Shown here: positions 1-6,957 of the stretch, in pieces
Layout: each line of letters opens with the position of its first letter
How positions within the stretch are numbered: the stretch's first letter is position 1
Source: Acidobacteriota bacterium
Lineage (GTDB): Bacteria; Acidobacteriota; Vicinamibacteria; Vicinamibacterales; CAVVIG01
Assembly: GCA_003223775.1 (NCBI GenBank)
Contig: QHWK01000558.1
Span: 1 to 10,261, forward strand
DNA length: 10,261 bases
Direction of reading: 5' to 3'
Made by a program: the position numbers and the translations under genes
Notes under the pieces: generated by a model
The model's input: only the letters and a program-made list of their open reading frames with translations
The model's database searches: none
What the model was told of the DNA's origin: nothing

Positions 1-1
1 C

Positions 2-172
2 GCCGACGGCGCCGACGCGAATCGTCCGCTGCTGCTCGTCAACGTGCTGCGTCTTCGATCGGCGGCAGCGGGGCGCGGCTGGCGCGCGTTCAGCGAAGAT
101 CTCGCGGGGCTGGCGGCTGGCATCGCCCTCGTCATCGGGCTCGTCGCCGCCACCGCGTGGCTGCTGACGTGA
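2..172 (+). CDS. C-terminal end of an unrecognised membrane-anchored protein (partial)
   Basis: The window opens inside a gene. One frame is open from base 2 to a TGA at 170-172 and gives 56 residues. The first part is polar and basic (ANRPLLLVNVLRLRSAAAGR). After a short amphipathic stretch it ends in a single hydrophobic helix, LAGLAAGIALVIGLVAATAW, followed by LLT. This is what one sees at the end of an inner-membrane protein, or of a protein with a C-terminal membrane anchor. No catalytic motif is visible and I do not recognise the family. The frame has the G/C-rich third positions of the neighbouring genes, which supports it being coding. No clear terminator follows before the next promoter, which begins only a few bases downstream. 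Confidence 0.55.
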   Translation, partial: ADGADANRPLLLVNVLRLRSAAAGRGWRAFSEDLAGLAAGIALVIGLVAATAWLLT

Positions 173-177
173 GACGC

Positions 178-206
178 TTGCGCGCGGCGGGCGCGGCGCC
201 TACTAT
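178..206 (+). promoter_or_regulatory. Predicted sigma-70-type promoter giving a leaderless transcript
   Basis: A TTGCGC box (178-183) resembles a -35 element. A 17-base spacer separates it from TACTAT (201-206), which matches the TATAAT consensus at four of six positions. The -10 box ends only six bases before the ATG at 213, so transcription would begin at or next to the start codon. There is no purine-rich ribosome binding site between them, consistent with a leaderless mRNA. The spacing is seen directly; the function is inferred. Confidence 0.5.
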
Positions 207-212
207 CGCCGC

Positions 213-701
213 ATGCCACGCACATCGCCACTCGCGTCGCTCGTCCTGCTCGCGTCGCTGGCCGCCGCTCCCGCCATCGCGCAGGAGCCGGTCAGGGGCG
301 CCGCGAACCCCGAGAGCCTGTTCACGGACCGCAACGCGAAGCTGAACACGAACAAGCAGGCGGCGCTCCACATCATGAAGGACCTGCTGCAGTGCAACCA
401 CTGGGACGAAGCGGACAAGTGGCTCACCGCGCGCTACGTTCAGCACAATCCCAACGTCACGTCGGGCCGCGACGCCGTCGTCAAGTTCTTCGGCAGCCGG
501 CCGAAGACGCCGACGTGCGACAGACTCGCGACGCCGGTCGTCGCCGTGCTCGCTGACGGCGATCTGGTCACCGTCGTGATCGCGCGCGAGTACAAGGAGA
601 GCAAGGATCCGTCGAAGGCCTACACGTCGACGTGGTTCGACATGTGGCGGTTCGTCGACGGCAAGGCCGACGAGCACTGGGATCCGGCGCTCAAGCCGTA
701 A
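213..701 (+). CDS. Secreted SnoaL-like / NTF2-fold protein
   Basis: The product is a 162-residue protein. Residues 1-23 form a Sec signal peptide: a short basic start, a hydrophobic core LASLVLLASLAAA, and an AIA cleavage site before Gln24. The mature part matches the predicted SnoaL-like aldol-condensation family (NTF2-like alpha+beta barrel). It has the opening helix with AADKW-like packing (EADKWL, 66-71), the characteristic YVQHNPNV stretch (75-82) followed by GRDAVVKFF, and the closing EHWDPALKP (154-162), where family members usually end in HWD plus a short tail. The family has a cone-shaped pocket, but for this subgroup neither substrate nor reaction is established, so I do not assign an enzyme activity. 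Export suggests a periplasmic location. The ATG at 213 is chosen because it gives an intact signal peptide and sits directly behind a -10 box. The gene appears monocistronic and is followed by a repeat element. Confidence 0.85.
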   Translation: MPRTSPLASLVLLASLAAAPAIAQEPVRGAANPESLFTDRNAKLNTNKQAALHIMKDLLQCNHWDEADKWLTARYVQHNPNVTSGRDAVVKFFGSRPKTPTCDRLATPVVAVLADGDLVTVVIAREYKESKDPSKAYTSTWFDMWRFVDGKADEHWDPALKP

Positions 702-718
702 GAGTGGGTTCAGAATCT

Positions 719-772
719 GTAGGGCGAGGCTTTCAGCCTCGCCTCTGGCGACCCTGGAAAGGGTCGCCCTAC
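719..772. repeat. Compact double-hairpin palindromic repeat (REP-like)
   Basis: These 54 bases contain two perfect stem-loops side by side. The first is GGCGAGGCT (723-731) with AGCCTCGCC (735-743) and a three-base loop. The second is GGCGACCC (747-754) with GGGTCGCC (761-768) and a six-base loop. The outer ends are also inverted repeats of each other, GTAGGGCGA (719-727) and TCGCCCTAC (764-772). The element can therefore form either two hairpins or one long cruciform-like fold. There is no T-run after it, so it is a poor intrinsic terminator. Only one copy is in this window. That it belongs to a dispersed family is my inference from its architecture, which resembles intergenic REP/MITE-like elements of GC-rich environmental bacteria. 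Confidence 0.7.
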
Positions 773-859
773 GTCGGTGACTTCGACGAGCGCGCCGTAC
801 ACTTCGACCGCTTCGACGCGTCCGTTCGCGCCGGGCGCGTATACCCGAACGAACTTTAG
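773..859 (-). pseudogene. Possible decayed minus-strand coding remnant
   Basis: Read on the minus strand, 859 down to 773 gives 29 residues that look like real protein: LKFVRVYAPGANGRVEAVEV, then YGALVEVTD. The composition is balanced (V, E, Y, A), unlike the Arg/Ala/Pro-rich shadows elsewhere, and the plus-strand reading of the same bases is Ser/Thr-rich and poor. The reading stays open into the repeat at 772-719 and stops at 710-712. Upstream (860-960) the frame becomes Arg-rich and unconvincing, and no start with a ribosome site is visible. It may be the last part of a gene whose remainder was lost, with the repeat inserted at its end. I do not recognise the family and the call is tentative. 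Confidence 0.25.
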
Positions 860-980
860 TCTTCCCAGGCGACGTGAAATCCGTCGGCCGTGCGGGGATC
901 GAGCAGCGATCGCGTCGATTTCGTGGCGCGCAAATTGCTGTGTAAGCGATTGCTCCCTCGAAACCGCCCCCAGGGGACCT

Positions 981-1889
981 ATGGGAAGACGACGGGTTTT
1001 GTACGCGGCGAATCGTGCGGCCCGGCGCGGCGGGCATTCGACGGCAGCCGCTGCGCCGCGTCTCGGCCTGGCGCTCGGGGGCGGGTTCGCGCGCGGCATT
1101 GCACACGCCGGCGTGCTCAAGGTCTTCGAGCGGCACGGCATTCCGATTCATTGCATCACCGGCGTCAGCGCGGGATCGATCGTCGCGGCGGCGTATGCCA
1201 GCGGCACGACGCCCGACGACATCGCGCGCGTCGGCTGCTCCATGCGCTTCCGCGACGTCGCGCGGTGGACCATCTGCCGCATGGGCTTCATGGGCAGCGA
1301 TCGCATGACGCGCTTCCTCGAGGGGGTGCTCAAGGCGCATTGCTTCGAGGCGATGCAGACCCCGCTCGGGATCGTCGCAACCGATCTCTGCACCGGCGAG
1401 CCGGTGTCGTTTTATGGCGCCGGCGACGTGTGTCTGCCGATTCGCGCGAGCTGCGCGTATCCCGGGCTCTTCCAACCGGTGCGCGCCGGCGATCGCGTGC
1501 TCGTGGACGGCGCGATGAGCGTGGAGATTCCGGCGCAGCTGGCGCGCGACCTCGGCGCCACGCACGTCATCTCGGTGTCGCTGCCGCCGCCGCCGTGCGT
1601 GCGTCCGCCGGCGGACGTCTTTCAGGTCGTTCGCCGCTGCTTCCAGATCATGCAGCGGCACAACGAGTCGGTCTGGCGGAGCGCCAGCGACCTGGTCCTC
1701 GCGCCCGATCTCGAGAGCATCGCGTGGAACGCGTTCGAGGCGGGGGCCGCGATCGTGGAGGCCGGAGAAGCGGCCGCGACGGCCGCCTTGCCGGCGATCC
1801 GCGCGTGGTTCGAGAATCCTGACGTCGACGCGGCGAGGCAGTCGACGCCGATCCCTCCACCGGATTCTCCACACGAGCTGCGCGGGTAA
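981..1889 (+). CDS. Patatin-like phospholipase (RssA/YchK-like)
   Basis: The product is a 302-residue serine acyl hydrolase of the patatin family. All key elements are present: the oxyanion-hole glycine run GGGFARGIAHAGVL (33-46), the nucleophile elbow GVSAGS (61-66) with Ser63, and the DGA dyad motif with Asp176. Two further family blocks are ATDLCTGE (133-140) and IRASCAYPGLF (154-164). Bacterial members of this short class act on phospholipids or related esters, but the substrate of this protein cannot be told from sequence. There is no signal peptide, so a cytoplasmic or membrane-associated enzyme is likely. The reading frame is open upstream as far as 777. I chose ATG 981 because it is preceded by AGGGGA (972-977) and leaves a short basic N-terminus before the domain; the spacing of three bases is short, so the start is not certain. 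The last codons form part of a hairpin that includes the TAA stop. Confidence 0.92.
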   Translation: MGRRRVLYAANRAARRGGHSTAAAAPRLGLALGGGFARGIAHAGVLKVFERHGIPIHCITGVSAGSIVAAAYASGTTPDDIARVGCSMRFRDVARWTICRMGFMGSDRMTRFLEGVLKAHCFEAMQTPLGIVATDLCTGEPVSFYGAGDVCLPIRASCAYPGLFQPVRAGDRVLVDGAMSVEIPAQLARDLGATHVISVSLPPPPCVRPPADVFQVVRRCFQIMQRHNESVWRSASDLVLAPDLESIAWNAFEAGAAIVEAGEAAATAALPAIRAWFENPDVDAARQSTPIPPPDSPHELRG

Positions 1890-1895
1890 CCCGCG
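1881..1895 (+). terminator. Hairpin around the patatin stop codon, possible weak terminator
   Basis: CGCGGG (1881-1886) and CCCGCG (1890-1895) form a perfect six-pair GC stem whose three-base loop is exactly the TAA stop codon. It is followed by a pyrimidine-rich TCTTCTCC rather than a run of T, so intrinsic termination would be weak. It may instead protect the 3' end of the message. Confidence 0.35.
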
Positions 1896-1909
1896 TCTTC
1901 TCCTGACCT

Positions 1910-1932
1910 GCGCGTCACGTAAAATGACGCGC
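1910..1932 (+). promoter_or_regulatory. -10 box TAAAAT inside a perfect inverted repeat (candidate operator)
   Basis: GCGCGTCA (1910-1917) and TGACGCGC (1925-1932) are perfect eight-base inverted repeats separated by CGTAAAA. The spacer plus the first base of the right arm holds TAAAAT (1920-1925), a good -10 match (five of six). A GTG codon at 1933 follows seven bases after it, consistent with a leaderless start. No convincing -35 lies at the usual distance. A dimeric repressor bound to the arms would cover the -10 box; that role is inference. Confidence 0.35.
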
Positions 1933-2100
1933 GTGCGCACTTTTTTGCCGGCAGCGGTCGGCGCGCTCGCCCTGTCCGCCATGCTGCCGGCGGGCGTGCC
2001 GCCGCCGTCCTCGAGCCCGGCGATCGCGCCGCCGTCGAATTGCGGCGTCCAGTCCGCCGAGCGGCCGTGGATGGACGCGAGCCAAACCATCGGTCGATGA
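1924..2100 (+). pseudogene. Stub of a GH3 beta-glucosidase-like N-terminus (truncated)
   Basis: This short frame runs from ATG 1924 (or, more likely, the in-frame GTG 1933, which sits behind the TAAAAT box) to TGA 2098-2100, giving 58 or 55 residues. It begins with a basic residue and a hydrophobic stretch like a signal peptide (FLPAAVGALALSAMLPAG), then a Ser/Pro-rich linker. It ends in CGVQSAERPWMDASQTIGR. The RPWMDASQ block is what precedes the first helix of the catalytic domain in many secreted GH3 beta-glucosidases, where it is normally followed by a helix and MTLxEK. Here the frame stops at once, although the next bases in another frame read MTLP before a stop. I infer that the rest of a secreted glycosidase gene was deleted. 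A real short exported peptide is the alternative. The antiporter gene starts eight bases further on. Confidence 0.4.
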
Positions 2101-2107
2101 CGTTGCC

Positions 2108-3354
2108 GTGAGAGCCACGCTTCGCTTCGTGCTCGTGGCGGCGGCCGTGCTCCTTCTCGCCGCTGGCCTCGTCCTCTCGCGCGGGAACGCGCCGGGCGAC
2201 GATCTCGGCTGGCTCGCGCTCGAGCTCGCCGTGCTCGTGGCGGCCGCGCTCGCGGGCGGGCACGTCGCCGCCCGGCTCGGGCAGCCGGCGGTGCTCGGCG
2301 AGCTGCTCGCGGGGATCGTGATCGGCAACCTGCCCGGCCTCGGCAGCCTTCACGGTCTCGGCGTCGATCCGTATCTCGACATCCTGGCGCGCGTCGGCAT
2401 GCTGCTCCTCCTGTTCGAGGTCGGCCTCGATCTGTCGGTGCGCGAGCTCTTTGCGTTCGGACCATCGTCGCTGCTCGTTGCCGCGATCGGCACCGCGGCG
2501 AGCCTGGCGATCGGCGCCGGCGCGGCGACGCTGCTGATGCCGGGCGCGCCGACGGTCGCGCATGTCTTCGTGGGCGCGGCGATCACGGCCACCAGCGTCG
2601 GCATCACCGCGCGCGTGTTGAAGGACATCGGCGCGTCCCGCAGTCCCGAAGCCAAGATCATTCTCGGCGCGGCCGTCGTCGACGATGTGCTGGCGCTGGT
2701 CGTGCTGGGCGCGATGAGCGGATGGATCGGCGCAGGCGAGAGCGGCTCACGCCGTTGTGGTTCCGCCAGGCGGCGAAGCTCGAGGCGCGCGGCGCGCTGC
2801 TGGCGGTTGGTCTGTGTTTCTGCTTCTTCCTCTCGTGGGCCGCGGCGGCGGTCGGCCTCGCGGCACTCGTCGGCGCCTTCGCCGCGGGGCTCGTGCTCGA
2901 AGAGGCGCACTCGCAGATGTTCGTCCAGCGCGGTGAGCCGCCGCTCGGCGAACTCCTCCAGCCGATGATCTCGTTCCTCGTGCCGGTGTTCTTCGTCCTG
3001 GTGGGATTCCGCACCAGTCTTGCGGCCGTCGCGCGCCCGATCCTGTTGACGGTGCCGCTCGCGCTCGCCCTCGCCGCGGTCGCCGGAAAGCTCGCGTGCG
3101 CCGCGGGCGTCCTGCATCCCGGCGTGAAGCGGCTGACGGTTGCCGTCGGGATGATTCCACGCGGCGAAGTGACGCTCGTCTTCGCCGCGCTCGGACGGAC
3201 GCTCCACGTCGGAGGAGCGCCGCTCGTCGACGAGCGCGGATACACGGCGCTCGTGACCGTCGTGATCCTGACGACGCTGATGACGCCGCCGGCGCTCAAA
3301 TGGAGCTTCCGCGCGGCCCGTCGGAATTCGGGCATCACGAGACCGGCAGCCTAA
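2108..3354 (+). pseudogene. CPA2-type cation:proton antiporter, frame-disrupted and missing about one helix
   Basis: Two overlapping frames together make a Na+/H+ or K+/H+ antiporter of the Kef/NapA-like CPA2 group. The first part (GTG 2108 to about 2740) carries an extra N-terminal helix, the block LGQPAVLGELLAGIVIGN (57-74), GMLLLLFEVGLDL (97-109), ATSVGITARVL (161-171), and the ion-binding Asp pair in VVDDVLAL (Asp192, Asp193). It then drifts into Arg/Ser-rich nonsense that ends at 2968. The second part resumes in the preceding frame from about 2745 with LTPLWFRQAAKLEARGALLA, then VGAFAAGLVLEE and the late-helix motif GMIPRGEVTLVF, and stops at TAA 3352-3354. Compared with KefC, the distance between the Asp pair and the GAF block is about 26 residues too short, so the sixth helix appears to be deleted as well as the frame changed. 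The gene has no clear ribosome site before GTG 2108. It is either a true pseudogene or an assembly error. Confidence 0.8.
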
Positions 3355-3441
3355 CCGCCATCGAGGAGCTGGCGCATCACTCATATCCCCGCGTCCGATC
3401 GCATACGCGTCGTCCTCGCGTCGAGGTCGATCGTTTCGTAC

Positions 3442-6400
3442 GTGTCGGTGTGGCGCGCGACGGCGCGGGCGCTGGCCGAGCTCGGACCCGGCGCGTTGTT
3501 CGTCGGCGGCATGGCGTGGACGCTCGTCGGCTCGGCCGGGCCGTATTTCGTGCTGGCGGCTGCCGCGCTCGGCGTGATGGTGCGCGCCGCCGATATCGAG
3601 GCGCGCGCGCTGTTCGTGCCGGGCGGCCTGTACGGCAGCGTGCGCGAGACGCTCGGTCCGCTCGCCGCGCGCACCTCCGCCGCGGCGCTGCTCGTCGATC
3701 GCCTCGTGCTCGGCGCGCTGGCCGCGGTCCTCGCCGGGCACTACGCGATCACGCTCGCGCGCGCGCTCTTCGGCCAGCGGTCGGGAAGCCTGGGCGGGGA
3801 CGCCGGCCCGCTGGTCGTCGCGGCGGTCGCGATCGCGCTCGTCTGGTGGACCGTGCGCCAGGGCCGGCCGCTGCAGGATCGATTCGTCGCGCGGGTGCTC
3901 GGGTGGGCCGTGGTCGTGCTCGGCCTGCTGGTTGTCTGGGCCGGCGCGTCGGCGGCGGCGCGGCCGCCCGACGCGGGGCAGGTGCTGCCGTCGATTCCAG
4001 CGTCGCTGAGCGCGGCGCTCGCGGTCTGGTCCCGTCCGATTCGCGGCGCGCTCGTCGCGATCGTCGCAGTCGGGTACGCGCTGCCGGCCATCGGCGGCGT
4101 CGATGTGCTCGGCGCGGCGGCACTGGATCTCGAGCAGCCGCGGATCAAAAACCTTCAGCGCGTTGCGCGGCTCGTGTCCACCTACACCCTCGTCGTCACC
4201 ACGGCGCTCGCATTTCTCGGCGTCGCGCTGATTCCGGGCGCCGAGCTGCGCGCATGGACATCCGCTCCGCTCGCGGGCATCGCGCTCCACGTGATCGGGC
4301 CGGCGTGGCTGCGCGCGCTGCTGCTCGCCGCCGTCGCGGCGGCGGGCGCCGCCTTTCTGGCGGCCACCGTGCGCTCGACGTCGCTCGGCGCGCAGGGCGT
4401 CCTGGCGCGGCTCGTCGACGAAGGCGTGCTGCCGGATCGGTGGCGAAGCCTGCACCCGCGATTCGGGACGCCCTATCGCCTCGTCGACGCGACGACGGTC
4501 GCGCAGCTGGGCATCGTGCTGATTTCGGGCGGCGAGATCGCGTGGCTCGCGCGCGCGTACGCGATCGGCGTGGTCGTCAGCGCGCTGCTGAAGATCGCGG
4601 CGCTCGTTCGCTACCGCTTCATCCGGCGCGAACCGCGCGCCTACCGGACGCCGATCAACCTCCGCGTGGGCCGCGTCGAGTGGCCGATCGGCTTGATCGC
4701 AGCCGGCGTGCTGCTCGCCGCTCCTGTCGGCGGCCTCCTCCTCGTCGTCGATGCGCCCTCGGTCGCCGGGCTGGCCGTCGTCGCCACGCTCACCGCGATG
4801 CTGTCGGTGTCGGCCCGCGCGGCGTCGGCCGCGTCGCCGTCGGACGCCGCCGGACTCGATCCCTTCCAGCTCCTGCCCGCCGACGACGTGGACCTGCGGC
4901 ACGTGCAGGCGCGTCGGGGGAATTTTCTCGTGCCGGTGCGCAAGCCGCACGCGCTGACGCACCTGACGGCTGCGCTGCGCGAGGCGGGCGATCGCGACGT
5001 GGTCGCGATGACCGTGCGGCTCGTCGGCGTCGACGTGCCCGACGATCCGACGATCGATCCGCGCGCGACCGACGACGAGCGGCGGCTGCTCTCGGCGGTG
5101 ATTGCCGTCGCCGAGCGCGAGCATCGCGCCGTACGTCTGATGATCGTCCCCGCCGTCGACGTGTTCGAGGCGGTCATCGACACCGCGCTGCGGCTCGGGT
5201 CGGCGGAGATACACGTCGGCGAATCCGAGACGTTGTCTGCCGACGATCAGGCGCGGCTCCTCGGCGACGCGTGGGAGCGCGCGGTCAAGCCCTCGATCAC
5301 CGACGTTCGGCTCGTCGTCCACCACCCGCGCGGCACGGCGGCCGCGTATCACCTCGGCGCGCACGCGCCGGCGCTGCGCCCCGAAGACCTCGAACAGATC
5401 CACCGCCTCTGGCTCGACACGGTCCGCGCGGTGGGCCCGCGCGTGCACCACCGCGACGTGGTGCGCGCCGCCCTCATTCATATGGAACAACAACTGAACG
5501 GCCCCAACCGGGAGGCGGCGCTGCAGGTCGTGCGCGACACCGTGCGCCCCGCCGACGAGATCGCCGGCCGGATTCGCGACCGCGACGTCGGCGGGCTGCG
5601 CGACATGCTGCGCAACCGGCCCGCCAGCGATCTCGCGTCGGTCCTCACGGATCTCTCGCTCGAGGAACAGGTGCTCGTCTTCCGCATCCTGCCGCGGAAG
5701 GACGCGGCGCAGACCTTCGCGTATCTGTCGCTCGACGAGCAGAACGCGCTCCTGAAAGCGATGGCGTCGGAAGAAGCGGCGGCGCTCCTCAACGACATGG
5801 CGCCCGACGATCGGACGACGTTCCTCGAGGAGCTGCCGGCGGAGGCGACTCGGAAGCTGCTCGCGCTGCTCACGCCGGAAGAGCGCGCCGAGGCCGTCCG
5901 TCTCCTCGGGTATCCCGAGGAATCGATCGGCCGCCTGATGACGCCGCACTACGTGGCGGTGCGCGAGGAGTGGACGATCGCGCACGTGCTCGAGTACGTC
6001 CGCCAGCACGGCCAGGATAGCGAAACGCTCAACGTGATCTACGTGATCGACGACAAGGGGACGCTCATCGACGACATCCGGATTCGCGAAGTGCTGCTGA
6101 CCTCTCCGGCGAACACGGTGCGCAGCCTGATGGATCGCCGGTTCGTCGCCCTGAAGGCGACCGACGATCAGGAGACGGCGGTCCGCGTCTTCCGCGCCGA
6201 GGATCGCGTCGCGCTGCCGGTGACCGACACGGCCGGGATTCTCATCGGCATCGTCACCGTCGACGACGTGCTCGATGTCGCGGAGCAGGCGGCGACGGAA
6301 GACATCCAGCGCCTCGGCGGGTCGGAAGCGCTCGACGAGCCGTACATGACGATCGCGTTTCGCCGCATGGTGCAGAAGCGCGCCGGGTGGCTCACGGCGC

Positions 6401-6912
6401 TCTTCATCGGCGAGATGCTCACCGCGACGGCGATGGGGTTCTTCGAGCACGAGATCGAGCGCGCCGTCGTCCTCGCGCTGTTCGTGCCGCTCATCATCTC
6501 GAGCGGCGGCAATTCCGGCTCGCAGGCGTCAACGCTCGTGATTCGCGCGCTCGCGCTCGGCGAGGTGACGCTCGGCGACTGGTGGCGCGTCATGCGGCGC
6601 GAAATCGGCGCCGGGCTGGCGCTCGGCACCATCCTCGGCACGATCGGCTTCCTGCGGATCACGATCTGGTCCGCGTTCTCGCCGCTCTACGGCGAGCACT
6701 GGTTCCTCGTCGCGATGACCGTGTCGGTGGCGCTCGTCGGCGTCGTGTTGTGGGGCACGCTGATCGGATCGCTGCTGCCGTTCGGACTCCGGCGCCTCGG
6801 GTTCGATCCGGCGGCATCGTCGGCGCCGTTCGTCGCGACGCTGGTTGACGTCACGGGCCTGGTCATCTATTTTTCAGTCGGCATCGTCGTCCTGAGAGGA
6901 ACACTGTTGTGA
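3442..6912 (+). CDS. APC-type permease / USP-like / MgtE magnesium channel fusion protein
   Basis: One uninterrupted frame encodes 1156 residues with three modules. Residues 1-470 form a multi-helix APC-superfamily permease: YFVLAAAALGVM, then PGGLYGSVRETLG typical of the helix 2-3 loop, and LVDEGVLPDRW before a helix pair. Residues about 494-650 resemble a universal-stress domain (GNFLVPVRKPHALTHLTAAL; HVGESETLSADDQARLLG). A helical linker (about 653-712) follows. Residues 713-1156 are a complete MgtE: the N-domain of short helical repeats (RNRPASDLASVLTDLS; LPRKDAAQTFAYLS; NDMAPDDRTTFLEELPAEA), two CBS domains starting near 833 and 897, a connecting helix (about 945-970), and five membrane helices with the GGNSGSQAS signature (1022-1030) and Asp1136 in LVDVTGL, where the MgtE pore aspartate lies. 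MgtE channels conduct Mg2+ across the inner membrane and close when Mg2+ binds the cytosolic domains. GTG 3442 is the first usable start after the preceding stop, without a good ribosome site; GTG 3448 is an alternative. An internal ATG at 5482 lacks a ribosome site. Confidence 0.88.
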   Translation: MSVWRATARALAELGPGALFVGGMAWTLVGSAGPYFVLAAAALGVMVRAADIEARALFVPGGLYGSVRETLGPLAARTSAAALLVDRLVLGALAAVLAGHYAITLARALFGQRSGSLGGDAGPLVVAAVAIALVWWTVRQGRPLQDRFVARVLGWAVVVLGLLVVWAGASAAARPPDAGQVLPSIPASLSAALAVWSRPIRGALVAIVAVGYALPAIGGVDVLGAAALDLEQPRIKNLQRVARLVSTYTLVVTTALAFLGVALIPGAELRAWTSAPLAGIALHVIGPAWLRALLLAAVAAAGAAFLAATVRSTSLGAQGVLARLVDEGVLPDRWRSLHPRFGTPYRLVDATTVAQLGIVLISGGEIAWLARAYAIGVVVSALLKIAALVRYRFIRREPRAYRTPINLRVGRVEWPIGLIAAGVLLAAPVGGLLLVVDAPSVAGLAVVATLTAMLSVSARAASAASPSDAAGLDPFQLLPADDVDLRHVQARRGNFLVPVRKPHALTHLTAALREAGDRDVVAMTVRLVGVDVPDDPTIDPRATDDERRLLSAVIAVAEREHRAVRLMIVPAVDVFEAVIDTALRLGSAEIHVGESETLSADDQARLLGDAWERAVKPSITDVRLVVHHPRGTAAAYHLGAHAPALRPEDLEQIHRLWLDTVRAVGPRVHHRDVVRAALIHMEQQLNGPNREAALQVVRDTVRPADEIAGRIRDRDVGGLRDMLRNRPASDLASVLTDLSLEEQVLVFRILPRKDAAQTFAYLSLDEQNALLKAMASEEAAALLNDMAPDDRTTFLEELPAEATRKLLALLTPEERAEAVRLLGYPEESIGRLMTPHYVAVREEWTIAHVLEYVRQHGQDSETLNVIYVIDDKGTLIDDIRIREVLLTSPANTVRSLMDRRFVALKATDDQETAVRVFRAEDRVALPVTDTAGILIGIVTVDDVLDVAEQAATEDIQRLGGSEALDEPYMTIAFRRMVQKRAGWLTALFIGEMLTATAMGFFEHEIERAVVLALFVPLIISSGGNSGSQASTLVIRALALGEVTLGDWWRVMRREIGAGLALGTILGTIGFLRITIWSAFSPLYGEHWFLVAMTVSVALVGVVLWGTLIGSLLPFGLRRLGFDPAASSAPFVATLVDVTGLVIYFSVGIVVLRGTLL

Positions 6913-6945
6913 CGGCGGCCCGCGGTAGCGCAGCCTTTGCGTAAC

Positions 6946-6951
6946 GAGGAG
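6946..6951 (+). promoter_or_regulatory. Ribosome binding site of the dienelactone hydrolase gene
   Basis: GAGGAG lies six bases before ATG 6958 and decides the start. An upstream in-frame ATG is absent; the GTG-like alternative at 6937 would place this site inside the coding region. It is the clearest ribosome binding site in the window, where most other starts lack one. Confidence 0.7.
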
Positions 6952-6957
6952 CGAAAT

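Noticed and set aside
777..980. Longer patatin start at ATG 777
   Set aside because: The added 68 residues are Ser/Thr/Arg-rich, begin next to the repeat and overlap a protein-like minus-strand segment; ATG 981 has a purine-rich site and leaves a complete domain.
132..2465. Minus-strand open frame of 777 codons across several genes
   Set aside because: It is Arg/Ala-rich throughout and antisense to the SnoaL-like, patatin and antiporter genes, all of which have clear family motifs on the plus strand.
3355..3441. Possible Mg2+-sensing riboswitch (M-box type) before the MgtE fusion
   Set aside because: Only 87 bases are available, and I see no conserved M-box core or terminator/antiterminator pair.
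3096..6020. Plus-strand open frame of 974 codons in another frame
   Set aside because: It is a frame-shifted shadow of the permease fusion, with Arg-rich low-complexity translation and no motifs.
2350..6450. Minus-strand open frame of 1366 codons
   Set aside because: It is the antisense shadow of the antiporter and the MgtE fusion. Its composition is dominated by Arg, Asp, His and Ala without domain motifs, as expected opposite GC-rich genes.
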